64,000 bases of DNA from Ctenosaura bakeri (lineage: Eukaryota > Chordata > Lepidosauria > Squamata > Iguanidae), in contig CAOLHI010002147.1 of the NCBI GenBank assembly GCA_948474755.1, positions 186,001 to 250,000 on the forward strand, written 5' to 3'. A program made the position numbers and the translations under genes. Below the pieces are notes generated by a model. It saw only the letters and a list, made by a program, of their open reading frames with translations. It was not told the DNA's origin and did no database searches. Shown piece by piece: positions 27,501 to 42,500 of the stretch; position 1 is the stretch's first letter; every line of letters starts with the position of its first letter.

Positions 27501-30500
27501 AACTAGCAAAGTAGCAGTGTTCCTGGTCCTTCTTTCTTTTACAAAAAATCTGATAGCTGAGGCAGAAATAATGTGAAAAGAATAGGGAAAGGGTCCTACG
27601 CCACTAAAAAGGAGGGCAGTTCAGCATGTTTCACTGAATGTTTTAGTCAGAATGAACAGCATGCACATGTGAAATGAAACAACCAGGGCAGGGAAGCCTT
27701 ACACCAATAAATAAAAACATTTGAATCTTCCAGAGACCACTTGCTGGCTTCTTCCAAAATGCATGAGGGGATGGCTTTTCTTTCACCAGCCACCCATGGC
27801 TACCATTTCGGTGGCCAGATTTATGGGGGTAGCTGGTGAGGCAGGCTTATCTATTCTCCCCTTTCCTCTCTTTTTTGCTGTTCATGCCAGCTCAGTCAGG
27901 ACGCAGCTCCTGTTTACCTTTCGTATTGGAGGCAGCGCACACAGCTGCAGCAGGATGGGCTAGAACAGACTCCCACCATTTCTCAGATAAAGCTTTATTA
28001 TGTTGTTTATTCTGGATATGCTGCTGTAACCCAACACTCAAAGTCTGTGTTTCTCTAGTCCTTTTTTTACCCTCCCACTGTTGATGCTGCTAAAAAAATT
28101 TCTGCTAGGCAGAGGATGAGGAAAGAAAGAAGTGTCTGGGTGGACATATAAGGTCTTTGTAAAAAGAATATTCTTTGTCAGAGGCTTTGCTAACAGACAT
28201 ATGCTTGTATTTTATGTACCTTGCTGGTATGTGTGTGTGTGTATGTGGAAAAGCAACAAATAATTAATTCTGTTGTTATGTGCCTTCCAGGTGACTCCAA
28301 CTTATGGTGACCCTCTTATAAGCTTTTCTGGGCAAAACAGATTCAGAAGCTTTACTATAGCCACCCTCAGAGGATGAGAGAGTGTGACTTGCTCAAGATC
28401 ACTCAGTGGGTTTCCGTGGCTAAGTAAGGATTTGAATCTTGGTGTCCCAAAGTCCCAGTCTGACAATAAAACCACTACACTATGTTGGTTAAGAAAAGGA
28501 AAAGGAAGCAATCTTATATTTGAGTGCCTTCAAGCTGGCTTACGGTGAACCCATCCTAGAGTTTTGTTGGCACAGATAAAGGATCTACAAAGGACTGTTT
28601 CCTCCCATACAACCTGCCCTGTATGCTCGGGTGCTCTGGGGGCCATTTACTTAAACCAGCCAGGCCTAGATTGGCAACAGTCACCCAGACAACTTTCTCA
28701 TTGGCCGCCCCTAGACTGTGGAATGACCTGCCAGAAAAGATTTGACAGCAAAACAGGTTGTCTGAATTTTAAAATGTCTTCTATGTCTTCTGGCAGGCCT
28801 AACAAGTCAATTTTCAACTATGAACTTTAATTGATGTATTTAAATGGTTTTATGTGTTTTTAATGTATTTTAATCTATGACGTGTTTTTAGCTGTATTTT
28901 AATCTATGTTGTATCCTGTCTTGAGCCTTGGGGAGAGGCGGGTAAGAAATAAAAATTTATTATTATTATAAAGTACCTCATCCGGCAGCACCACCTTCTT
29001 TGTCTCCATCTGCTTGAGCACCTCATACGCTGTCTGCAGTGCCCGCACCTTTGACGGGGCAGCACGAACATAGGTTGGGAGCGTAATGAACCACAGGCCG
29101 TAGCAGTGCCCCAGCAGGCACTTTGCCCACATGTCCGGCACAGACGAATACTTCTGTGCCACTCGCTGAGCCACCTTCATTTCCTAGAAAGGAGATGGTT
29201 GGAAGGTGAAAAGGACGGATTTGATCATTTCTGGATCTGATTTAACTTAATCTACAGTCAGCTCTCCATATCCACGGATTCTGCATCCACGGATTCAACC
29301 AACCACAGCTTGAAACTTTTCCAAAAGAAAAAGCTTTATTGCATTATTGTCAATATGCTGCTGTAACCCAACATTCACAGTTTGGGTTTCTCTAGCTCTT
29401 TTTTTTTTTTAAACACCCTCCCAATGTTGATGCTGCTAAAAACTTTATTTTGCCATTTTATATAAGAAATGCCATTTTCCTAGCCCATTGTATATAATGG
29501 GACTTGAGCATGCACAAATTTTGGTACCCAAACATGGGTCCTGGAACCCTACTGGATACCAAGGACCCACTGTAAAGGGTTAAGCTCAGATACACTCTGA
29601 AACTCAAGGAGGCCCCTGACAAGAAACCGATAAAGTTTTAAAGATGAAACAAAAACATTTACAGCATTCAAATGCTGTAAAATCCCCTTAAGTGGATCGG
29701 TCGCATACAATTACTCCAGCATGGATAGGCTGTAGGATTGAATGTGGGTGTTATAGCTACTCCCCCACTGAAGGTGGTACAACTGTACACTCTCTCAAGA
29801 CCAGAACCAGCCCACCTGGGCTTGCATAGCTATAGAATCATAGAGTTGGAAGAGACCCCAGGGGCCATAGAGTCCAACCCCCTGCTATGCAGGAACACCT
29901 ATCAAAGTATTTCCAACAGATTGCCATCCAGTCTCTGCTTAAAAACCTCCAAAGAAGGAGACTCCACCACACTCCGAGGCAGTATATTCCACTGCCGGAC
30001 AGCCCTGACTGTCAGGAAGTTCTTTCTGAGGTTCAGGTGGAATCTCCTTTCCTGCAGTGTGAATCCATTGCTCCTTGTCCTAGTCTCTGGAGCAGCAGAA
30101 AACAAGTCCGCTCCCTCTCCAACATGACATCCCTTCAAATATTTAAGCATGACTATCATGTCCCCTCTTAACCTTCTCTTCTGCAGACTAAACATACCCA
30201 GCTCCCTAAGCCGCTCCTCATAGTGATTCACGGTTTTCAGACCCTCCACCATTTTGGTTGCCCTCCTCTGGACATGCTCCAGTTTATCAATGTCTTTCTT
30301 GAATGGAGGTGCCCAGAACTGGACACAGTATTCCAAATGAGGCCTAACCAATGCAGAATAGAGTGGTACCATTACCTCCCTCAATCTAGACACCATACTC
30401 CTATTGATGCAACCAAGAATCGTGTTGGCTTTCTTGGCTGCTGCATCACACTGCTGACCCATGTTCAGCTTGTGATGTACCAAGACTCCTAGATGCCTTT

Positions 30501-33500
30501 CACACGTACTGCTATCCAGCCATGCGTCCCCATCCTGTATTTGTGCATTCCATTTTTTCTGCCTAAGCATAGGACCTTATATTTGTCTATGTTGAAATTC
30601 ATTTTGTTATCCTTGGCTCAGCTCACCAATCAGTCAAGGTCATTTTGAAATCTGATCCTGTCCTGTGGGGTATAAGCAACTCATCCCAATTTGGTGTCAT
30701 CTGCACATTTGATCAGCATGCCCTCCACTCCTTCATCCAAGTCATTGATGAAGATGTTAAACAGCACTGGGCCCAGGACAGAACCCTGTGGCACCCCACT
30801 ATACATAGGGCACTGTCTTTGCACAACTACTGAGAAAGCACATTGGACCCAGTGTAAAATCACAGCAGGATTATGGACAAGGACACCAATTACAATATGA
30901 AAAACTCCAGTGAATTAAAGCAATCTGAGCACATACCAATGAAATATTACAGAAGCTATGTTTAAGCCTCAACTTCATCAACCAAGTAACTCTCCTATTT
31001 ACAAAGTTGTTTTTTCCATATATACCAGTGAAGGACATCAGGCCGGGAGCTCTGATGTGCAAGAAACCCAATCCCTGATGAGAACAGCAGGGAAAATCTT
31101 AATTCCTTTGGCATTCCAGCAGTCTTCCCGATATACCCCTCTCCAGTCAAACTGTATCACAGATCCCTCCATTCTCCTTGGTGCAAACTGCCAAGACCCA
31201 TTTTCTTGTGCAGAAGGAAGACTGGGAAAGCATCTAGCTGAAGGGTCCTCCAGGTTTGTGGATTCCTGCACTGGCAGGGGGATGAACCCTTGGGGTCTCC
31301 TCCCAGCTTTCAATTGTACAATCTTCCTATACACAGAGCTATCTGGACAGCTGATGCACTCTATTCTGCTTTGGCCAGACCTCATCTGGAAAACTCTGTC
31401 CAATTCTGGGCACCACAATTCAGGAAGAGTATTGACAAGCTGGAATGTGTTCAGAGAAGGGTGACCAAAATGGTCTGGAAGCCATGCCCTATGAGGAACA
31501 ACTTAGGGAGCTGGGTATATTTAGCCCAGAGAAGAAAAGGTTAAGAGGGGACATGATAGCTACATTTAAATATTTGAAAATTGTCATCAGGAGGATGGAA
31601 CAACCTTGTTTTCTGCTGCTCCAGAGAGTAGGATATGGAGCAATGGCTTCAAAAAGATTCCATCTAAACATTAGGAGGAACCCCGATGGTAAGAGAAGAT
31701 CAATGGTGGAATACACTTCCCGGGAGTGTGGTGGAGTCTTCTTCTTTGGTTTTTAAACAGAGGCTGCATGGGCATCTGTCAGGAATGCTTTGATGGTGTT
31801 TCCTTGCATGGGGTTGGACTTGATGGCCCTTGGCGTTTCTTCCAACTCTGTGGTTCCATGAACCCTTGCCTTTTACCTGTTTGGTCCTGCGTGGTGCCGG
31901 GCTGCTGGGAGCACTGCTCCGGGCTTGGCATAGCGAAGGCATGAGCTGGTCCTGGGGGCGCTCAAATAGTTTGGGTTGTAGCTTTGGAAAGCCATCATAC
32001 CTGAGGGCGGCAGGGAATGAAAAGAGGGTATAATTTATTCTAACACCAATTACCATTTCTAGCATAGACATAATTTAAAATCAAACACCATACTACAACA
32101 ATAAACAAAACAAAACAACACTTTAACTCACAAAAGCACTAGCTTACTAACTGACTAAACACGAACACAAAAGGGCTCTGATCTCCCCCACAACCAAACT
32201 GTAATGAGAAAGGGAAAATAAGACAGAAAAATATTATTCTATCATTACAGATCTGCCCAATCAAACTATTAATAACCATACAGGGAGCTCCCACCATCTG
32301 ATGACATACTCCTTTGGTGCTTCCAAATTAAGGACAAGTTCCATTAATTTGATGGGAGTTCTGCTCTTTCATCAATATTTCTTCCTACAGAGGCTCACTT
32401 GGAACTATGTACATGTGTGTGCTGCTTCCAAAGTGAGCCTGAAAGACTCTGCAAGTGGCATGCCTGTGGTTGGTCCCAAGCGAGCCCCCGTAAGCCCATC
32501 ATGCTCCCTACAGCACAGCACACAAGTTGTGCTTTTCTGACAGTGCTCTGGTCCTAAGTGGGGGAAGCCTGTGTCCAAAAAATATTGCATCGTTTGAAGT
32601 CTTATTGCTCAGAAAGTCCATACATGGTTTCCCATTTCAGAAAAGAAAAAAACAAAAAAACAAAAAAAACCCTCAAACCCCTCAGTCGGCTTATCCTTTA
32701 AAACCCATGTTAATTTGGCCATTTGGGTTAGTTCAGCAACTAACTGCTTAGTAGGGGAGGAGACAAGTGAACAAGATGCCTGGGGGGTCCTGGGACAGTT
32801 TTTAAAGTGGGAGAGCTCCACACCAGCAGGGAGGTTGCTATTAATTCTGCCTACCTGTAGAAGGAGGGCAAAGTACTCTCCCCATCTGTTACCATTCAAA
32901 CATTCTAAAAATATGATGACTCTTATAACAATACTTACAGGTGTGTCTTCCACATGTTCAGTGTCACTTACTCCCGGATAAATGTGAATAGGATATATTG
33001 TGCAGGCAGCTTACATATGCTTTAATGTTGATTTTTGTATGTTCTGGCTATGTATTTAGCTTTGTACTTTTTTAAATTGCAGGCTGCCTTTAATCCAATA
33101 TCAATGATAATAATGATGATGGTAACAACAGCAGCAGCAGATTACAGGCAGTCTTCCTTATTTCTGGGAACACGATGCGCAGCAAAGGAAGGTACGTGTG
33201 TGTCTTCCCATGTTTTGCCTTGGCAGGCATTCTTCGCACCAAGGGCAAAGGCAAGGGAGCGGGAGGGGGGAACCATCAGAGGCAGAGAAAGAAGGAGTGT
33301 GTGTCCCCTCGCCATTCCCTTGCCTTTGGCCTGGGCCCGCTTGCCTTCCTTCTCAGCACCCAGCAAAATGCAAGGGAACAGGAAGAGGAAAATGGGATGG
33401 AAGACATGTGCATGCCTTGCAAACAATCACATTCTCTAAGGTCAAACCCGTGAGTGTGGAGGGAGGACTGCAATCGGGGGCTGCAGGTAGACTCACTGGT

Positions 33501-36500
33501 AACATGGTGGCAGCTCAGTACCATTGGGGCCAGTTGGTTCTTCAGGAGGCATAATGAAGACGGTGTGCTCGCTGCCATGCGTGTCATCTAGTTCAATCAG
33601 GGGCAATTCCTCTGGCTTTTCTAGATCCACTTGCACCTGAGTAGGCATATAGAAGGGGAGGAGAGACTCACCAAAAAGGAACAGCATCTGCATTCACCAG
33701 TGTTGGAGCAGAGCCAGGAGTTGCAGCATCCAAACTCCAAGATGTTCTGATATGCAGACATAGGGCTTTCTCAGTGGTGGAACGCTCCAATGGCACAAGA
33801 GACTTAGGAAGCAATGCTCTGACCAGTCAAAAGCCCTGCCCTCAATGAAAATCCAGCCCCAGGGGCCCAGCTGAACCAGCCTTCTTTCTAGTTACCTTCT
33901 CAACACAGGAGTCAAAGAACTCCAGGGAAGTGTGACGGTCGCTGACGAAAGAGCACTCCTCGATGAACTGCGTGAAAAGCTGAGTGCGCAAGAGCTGCCC
34001 ATAGAACTTGTGGTAGGCTCGATCACGTGATTTTAGGAAGCCTATACAACGCACAAAGGGAACAATTAAGAACTCCTCCTGCTACAACCAGGGTGGGAAT
34101 CATGTGGTGTGTGTGGGCCTGAGAGTTCAACCATTAAAACAAAACAATGAGAATCATGCTTCCAATAGCTTCCAGAGGTGTGATTCTCTTCTAAAACAAG
34201 ACACTCTGTATACCTTGTTTTAGTGACTTTTAAATATCCAAATCCAAACTTTTTTTTGTGGGGGCTGGTGCAGCCCATGGTAGTTCTGGATGGGGGGGGA
34301 CCCTCTGAAGTGGCCCACCCTGAAACAGAAGAACATTGGAGAAGAGATTGCCAGACAAGAGAATGTTTCTGATTTATCCTCTCTGCCACTACTATTAATA
34401 CTTACTTAAGTACTTAATATTTTTAAAGGCTTTCTACGTCCCCTTCCCAAGCCCAGAACCCAAAACCTTGGGGGTTTGCAGCTTTATCCCCAAAGCAAGG
34501 AGAAGCAATCTGCTGTACCCTGTAGATAGAAGAGACTGCTGGAGTCACGGGTCTTTTCAGAGGGTGCCTGGGTGATAGGCAAGAGGTAGGAACGGTACCC
34601 CTTTAAGAGGCAGGCCATGAAGCGAAGGAATGCCCCCTGGATGTCCAGTTCCAGCTGCTTCCGTCGTCCGTAGATGAGGTCGTAATCGGTCAGCAGAAAT
34701 TCCAGGGTAGCTTCCTCTACTGGTCTGTTGTACACTGGATTAGGAAAAGGTTCAAGGTTATTCCGATGGCATGGTCAAAGGACATCATACCCACAATGAT
34801 TTACTCTCATTGGCATCATCTCTACAAGGTTCCCCAAGTTTGGTAGCATCGCCAGAACTTTTAAATGGAAAACCAGGTGTGAGGGATCCCCTTTCTAAAC
34901 CGGCCTTGCAGTTTCTAACCTTGGAGACCTGTCACTCCCACCCTGCCCTTGCGGTCCCCCTTTAAAACACTTCCTTGGACTTGGGTCCTGGGCCTTCAAG
35001 TGACCTCACAGTGGACTAGAGTATGTGTTAGTTTGTGTTCTTTATGGTAAGCATGACCCGCCTTTGATTCAGGTTTAATGATGCAGATCAACGTCAGTTT
35101 TAACAAAGTAACCAATAGGTCAACTTTATTTTCATAACATACAGAATGGTTTATCAAGTTCCAGTTCTTAGTTCCAAACATATACAGTTGGCCTTCCACA
35201 TTTGCAGGTTTGACTTTCACAGATTTGATTATCTGTGAGTTTCTCCAGCTCCTGCCACTTCAGGTGCTTCTTTTCTGGGGCCATTTCTGCACTAGAGTGT
35301 TATAGCGCTATCATTCCACTTTCAACATCCTATGGAATCCTGGGGTTTGCAGTTCAGGGAGGGGCCAGCTGGCTCCTCCCTGAACTGCAAACTCCAGGAT
35401 TCCATAGGATGTTGAAAGTGGAATGATAGCGCTATAACACTCTAGTGCGGAAATGGCCTGGGCGAACTGTCTCTCTTGGCAGCTTGGATCAGCCCACTCA
35501 GACCTTTAAAAAAAAGCTCTGGTCCTCCTCCTCTTCTACCAGCCACTGCCTAGCCAGCTAAGGAAGGCTCTCAGCCCAATTTCTCAGCATCCCACACCCT
35601 TTCCCAATGGCCCCCACCCACCCAAAGAAGGAGAGGGGCAAGAGAGAGGAAGTACAGGGCCCCCAGGCTGCCCTTCCTCTCTCCTCTTCCAGATCTGGTT
35701 TGGATCCTGGTGTCCATTCTCCCCACCATGCCTCAGCCCCAATCCCCCCGCCATGGGCACTTTGATATTTTGGATTTCCCACTTTTGCACTCCTAACCTA
35801 AGTGAACGTGGAGGGCTGACTGTACCAATATTCCAACTGAGTTATGTTAGACCTTTTCCTTCAATCAACTCAAGACACCCAGTACACATTCTCTCCCACA
35901 GAACCCTCTCAACTGTCTGTTTTCAACTGTCCCCAATGAACTCTTTTTCTCTGAAAAACCCTCCTCTCCCTCTCTGGAGCCCTCCCCTCACAGAGTCCTC
36001 TGTGCTGAGATGGGCCGCCCTCTGTTAATCACAAGCATGCCTCACACCCTTTCATCCAAGGCCACTTCCGCACTAGACTGTTATACTGCTATTATTCCAC
36101 TTTCAACATCCTATGGAATCCTGGGGTTTGCAGTTTTGGGAAGGGTCTCCAAGTCCTTCTGCAACATTTTTGCAAGTTCTCTTCCTCTTTGCTTTTCCTA
36201 TTACAGGATATCACACCAGGGACGAACCTGGGACTTTCTGCGGGCAAAGCAGGTGCTCTGCCCCTCAGCTAAGGATGACTTAAGGGGCACAGACTCACAA
36301 TATCCGGCAACCACGGTTATGTGCAACCTCTGCCAGTGGTGAGCTGCAAAGTGGGAGACTAGAAGCTTTCACTTCCATCTTTAAACCTCCACAGCTGCTC
36401 TTGTCGAAGCCTGGAGAAACTATGGTTTAGCTCTAGCTATAATTTACTGAAAACAACTGGAAGCTTGTTCTGCAGCTTATGAGGACGGCTATGTTTCAGT

Positions 36501-39500
36501 AAACTAGACTCCCCCTTCCCTGGTGCCTTCTGGGTATGATGGACTACACCTACTATCACCTGTAGGCAGCACGGTCGCTGGAAATACAGTGAACCAGGGA
36601 CATCTGCAAGAAAAGCATTGGCTTTCCCATTGATCTGCCATCCCCCCCCCAACCTTTGGCATACTCCAAATCTTCCAGACTGCAGATCCCATTATCTTCA
36701 GCCTGATGGGAGGGGAAACTGGGTTATGGTCACTTCCTCTTCCACAAACTGGCTAGAATTGCCTCCCATCCACAACAAATATTAGGCTGAGCTGGTCTCT
36801 CTTGCTTCCACAAGGTGGACCAGGCTCAGGTGCAGTTTCTCTCTCTCTCTCTCTTTCTCCACTCCACAATACGTATCTGCTGAACTACAGTCTCTCCCTC
36901 TTCTGTAACTTGCATTCGGCTGAGCCACATATCAGTGATGGAACTCTTGAGATTCTCTGTGTGCCCCTCTCATCCTACTGCTCACCGGTCCCTTCTGGCC
37001 CCACAGCACATAGAAATCACAGAATCACAGAGCCGGAAGGAGCCTTATGGGCCATGGAGTCCAACCCCCTGCCAGGATCTCCAGCTAAAGCATTCCCACC
37101 CGACACCTGTCCACCCTCTTTTTTTAATATTTTTATTAACATGTATTTAACACATAAAACAACATTTAGTTAAAGATTAAAGGATTAAAAAGACAAACAG
37201 TAAATAAACAGACAAAGAAACCAAAACTAGAGTACAACTAAACAAAAAGGGGGTAAAAGTACACACAAATGACTTCTAACTCGCCAGCTTTTAGTTCTAA
37301 GATAATCTACAAGACATACTTTTTCTAGTGTTTCTATCATTATCACACTACTGCCTAGCTTCTGTCACCTCTCTGGGCAACTGGTCCCACTGCTGAACCA
37401 CTCTAACTATCGAGAAGTTCCTTGTAATGTTGAATTGAGATCTACCCTCCTGTAACTTCAGCCCATGAGACCTGGCCCTACCCTCTGGGGCAGCAGAGAA
37501 CAGGCCTGCTCTCTCCTTTCTGGGGCCACCCTTGAGGTAGTTAAAGAGTGCAACTATGTCACTCCTGAGCCTTCTCTTCACCAAGCTGAATGTGCCTTCC
37601 ACTTTTCCTCACATGCTATGCTCTCCATACCTCTTATCATCCTTGTTGCCCTTCTCTGAACCTGCTCCAGCTTGTCTATATCCTTTATTTTAAAAGGAGG
37701 CCCCCCAGAACTGATTGCAGTACTCCAGATGAGCCCTGACCACTACAGAATACAGTGGGATTATTACTTTCCTCAGTTTGGAAACTATGCTTCTATTAAT
37801 GCAGACTAAGATAGCATTTGCCTTCTTTGCTGCAGCATCACACTTCTGGCTCATTTTCAGTTCATGATCCACAATAATCCCAAGGTCCTTACAGGTGTAT
37901 ATGTATATATATGTGCATGTATGTGCACGCACACTCTGTACTTACTCTCATCCAGCTGCTGGTACTGGGAGCTCAGCGAAGCCAACAGCACCTTGCAAGG
38001 TTTGCGGGGCAGTGACCGGGGCGACAGCAGCTTCCGTTCCTCACACCTGCATGCAGAGCAAAGCTGCCCGTACGGTTAGTGCCTCCCGCCAACATGCCCC
38101 ATAGACATACCCCTCCCACCTGCTCCTAACTTGCAGAGATTGTCCAGCCCCTCTTGACTGAGTGCAGTTGCCAAACCCAAACCCAAAGCAGCCTTGCTGT
38201 GGCCTGAGATCAAATTCTCCAGAAAGAACTCAAAAGAGTTTACTTCCTAGCTTCCATGGGTGTTTAAACCCAAAAAGGGATGGAGTTAAATCTCTGGTTC
38301 ACTTAGGCTAGGACTGTTGGAATGGAAGCCCCAGACTGTAGAATAACCTGCTGGGGGAGATTTGTGAGCTGGATACACTTTCTTACCTGAAAGCAGTAGG
38401 AAAAAACCAGCCTCTCCTGGCAGGCCTGTCTAGATTATTTCTAAATCAATGTACTGATTTTTTTTTTAAAAAAGATGTCAGGTAATAGCTGGCATTACCT
38501 GTCTAATTCTGTAGTTCCTAAGCACTGGCCCCTAGAAGTTTTGGACTTCAGCTCCCAAAATTCCTGGCTCTTGGCTAAACTGTCTGGGGCTTCTGGGAGC
38601 TGAAGTATGAAATGCCTGGAGGACCAAACTTTAGGAAGCACCGGTGCGAACTGTTGTTGTTCCCTGCCTTGATCTATAGGAAGAGGTAAGAAAGAAATAC
38701 AGAGTGACAGGAAATGCTCGGGACCACAAATGTTCTCTATTTCAGATTTTTTTGGCTTTTGAATACCTGTATTTGCACAGGAGGTATTTTGGAGATGGGA
38801 CCAAGACTAAACACTGATTTTCCCCCCTTCCAACTTTCCATCAGGATTCTTTTTCATTTGCTACTTCTGTTGTGTATGAGATGCAAGGTTGGAGAGAGAC
38901 TGAGGATCTGTGAAATGCTGGGAATCCACACCTCCTACCATTTCACAGATCCTCGTGTCCCTCTTTCCAGCGTCTCTCTGGGGAGCCTGCCAGCTGCCCA
39001 CTTCTGCATAAAGCAGGAGCCCTGTAGAACTGAGAGGCTGGTGGCAAAATCCTTCAGTTTTTGGAGGATTTTGGATTTCAGATTTCTGGATAAGGGTGGC
39101 TCAAGCCGGAGCAGTACAGTCTTCCTTCCACATTTGCAGCTTTGGCTTTTGCAAACTTGATTATTCGTGAGGCACCTGCTTGCCTCCCTCTATTCTTCCT
39201 TCCATGGAGCTGGGCAAAAGGCAAGGGAGTGTCAGGGGGCAGCCTTGTGCACATGCCTTCTCCGGCTGAGTTGCTACCCCCTCTCATTTGCTTGCCTATC
39301 ACTCAGGTGCCTGAAGGGCAAAATGCAAGTGAATGGAGGGGGGAGGCACATGGCTGCCCCCTCCCACTCATTTGCCCATTGCCCGAGCGCTTGGAAGGCA
39401 GCACACCCAGGCAAAATGCAAGTGAATGGGGGAGAAAGGCACTCAGGCACGCCTTCTCCGAGTGCGCGACTGCTCCCTCTCATTCATTTGCCTATCACCC

Positions 39501-42500
39501 GGGGGGCCTGGAAGGCAGCGCAAAATGCAAGGGAATGTGTGTGTGTGTGGGGGGGGCGTAAGGCACACATGCACACCTTCTCTGGGCCCATAGCTGGCGC
39601 CTCCCATTTGCTTGTCTATTGCCTGGGCACCTGGAAAGACGGCAGCATGCTTGGGCAAAATGCAAGCAACTTCTGGGGGGGGGATGAGCCCTGGTAGGCA
39701 ATGGGAGGTGGAGTGCTCACTTGGGTGGGTGGGGAGTTATTTGCGGTTTTTTGACTTTCATGAGGGTTCTGCACCCCAAATCCTTGCCACTTAAGTTACA
39801 GTTGTAGTAGTAGTAGTAATAATCATAACAATAATCATTACAATAATACAGTCAGCCCTCCACATTTTCACTTTTGTAGATTTGATTAGTCACAGATTAT
39901 TGCCATCACCTCTGCTGCCTCCCTAGGCCATTTTTAATAGGGACTGCCTCACGAGACTGAGGAACTGCAAATGAGGCTTGTAAGTCCCTCTTTAAAATGG
40001 TGTGGGGCAGCAGCGGAGGGGGCAGTAGGCCCCACCAGCCCCCCACCATGCCTTGGGAAGGAACCCTGATGCCTCAAAGGAATCCATGGTGGGTTGAATA
40101 TGGTGATCATACTTTGCGGGTTAAATATGGTTTGGGAGTTACTCACATAGATTTACTCATTTTTTTCCACTTTCACAGGGGTCCTGTTCCCCCAACCCTA
40201 GTGAATGTGGAGGGATGATTGTAATAATAACAATAATGACTGCACTTCCCATCTTCCCTGGGCACTAGTCATGCCATCCGGGGATGACGGAGGTTGTAAT
40301 CCAAGCACAGATGAAATAAGTTCTTTGCTAGTGATGCTGCTTGGGTCCATTTAAACTGAAGGGGCCAGGGACCCAAGCTGAAACCTCCTGATGGAGAAAC
40401 CTCCACTCTGTCCTCAACTGCAGCCCATCCTGTACCACAATCAGTAAGTGAGTGGCAAGGACTCCCTGCAAAGAATGGGGAGCAGGATGGCCACTGTGGC
40501 CCATCTGCAGGAGGCACTCACTGGAAGATGGTGTTGGTGTCTAGATCGACGCAGATGACGTCATGCGGGGGATCGTGGAGGTCAAAGTAGCTGGAGTGGA
40601 TGCCCACAATGAAGGGCACCGGGGCACACAACACGTCGGCCAGGGTCAGCGGGCACAGGGGGATGTAGGGGCACTGCCAGCGAAGCGGGAAGATCATCTG
40701 AGGAATGAGAGACAAAAAGCAACAAAAGGTTCAGGGAGGGAAGAAACCCAGCGGGTGAAGAAAATCTGTTGAAAAAGGGTGTACAGATGGCACAGGGCAA
40801 TGTGGCACCTTCCAAACAAGTTCAACTACAGCTTCTATCATCCCTGGGAGCTGTAATCCAGAAAACTGGGAAGGTACCAAGTTAGGAAAGTGTTCGTGTA
40901 GAGACAGGATTCCAGTGCTGCTTGGAAACAAAGTTCTCTGGTTTGATTCCACTGGCTTTCATGAAACAAAGAAAACAAAGAAGAACAGCATCTCCCTGCA
41001 TGTAGAAAAGCAGCTCATTAGGGAAACTGGTTCCTGTCCACGCTTCCCCTTCCTTCTGAATACTTACAGATTTGTCCTCCTCCTTCCTTCCTCCATGAAT
41101 GTGTCTTTTGTGTGTTACTTGTCTTCAAGTTACATTAATTTAAAAAAAAAAACCCACAGTGACCATTGCTAGATCTTGTGAAAGAGAGTTCCACAGATAA
41201 TTAAGGATTCCTGCCATTTGTTGACCCTGAATTTCATACCAAATCAATGCAGTTTTAAAAATTATTATTCATTTTACTTCAAAGTATTTTTAAAGCCATT
41301 TCTTATTTTATCTTTTTAAAGAAAATCTCAAAACAGATAGCAACAAATAAACACAATTACTAGGTCACCCTGAGATCTGTGAGTGAAAACTCTTCTCTAA
41401 CTACTTTCTGTATATCGTAACAGTTCATAAACCTTTGCTATGCTTCCTCCAGAGCTCAGAAAAGTCCTTTTTTGGGACAACCATCAGAATCCCTAGCCAG
41501 CATGGCCAGTGCAGGATTCTGGGAGAAGAGCCTTTCCCCCCCAAGCACTGGCACCCTTGCAGTTGCCTGCTTTCTAACCCACCACAGCAAGATGTTTTAA
41601 CTTTTCCTAACCAGTATGGCCCTGCCTGCAGCCACACTAGCTTGACACTCCTGGAAGTTGACCTTCTCCAAACTCTGGTTCTGAGTTGTTTGCTTTCTAA
41701 TCCATCCTGCCAAAATGCTTTAGTTTTCCCTGTAGGGCAGGTGTGGGCAAAGGATGGCCCATGAGTGACCCCTGGACCCACAAACCCTCAACAGTCCCTC
41801 AAAGTCCCCCTCATTTTTTTTTTAAAAAAAATGGGTATGATTTGAGGTAATCTTTGTCCCCAAATCATGCAGAAAGACTCCAAACTCACAAAAACTTGTG
41901 AAGATACTCCTATGTCACGTCAACAAGAACTCAAGAACCTCAGCAACTGTCTTTTTGGTCTCTCCAAATGCTCCAACTCCTCCTTCCACCTCCTCTTGCT
42001 TGAATCTCTGCTTTAAATGCTCATTGTTCAACTCCCTTCAACAGATCCCTGCCTTAAATCCTCTTTGCTCAACCCCTTTCACAAGATCTCTGCTTTAAAT
42101 CCTCTTTGCTCAACCTCCTTCACCAAATTCCTGCTTTAAATCCTCTTTGCTCTTTGCTTCAAGAGAAATCTTGTTGGTCACCTCCAAATGCTTCCATCCC
42201 TCCTTCCATCCCCTTTTGCGCCCATCCCTCCTTCCTGAAAAGATAACAGAAAGATAACTTTCAAAAAGTATTTTTTTTAAAGTGCGACTCCCTTGTAGTC
42301 CCCCATGCCTGAATGTGGCCCCCAGTCCTGTGTAGCCGCCCCCCTCTGCATTAAAAGTACTGGTACCCTCTCCAGTTTTCATTCTGGCAATCACAGAATT
42401 CTGTAGAATCATAGAGCTAGAAGAGACCACAAGGGCCATCCAGTCCCACCCCGTTCTGACATGCAGGAATACACCATCAAAGCAGACCCAACAGATGGCC

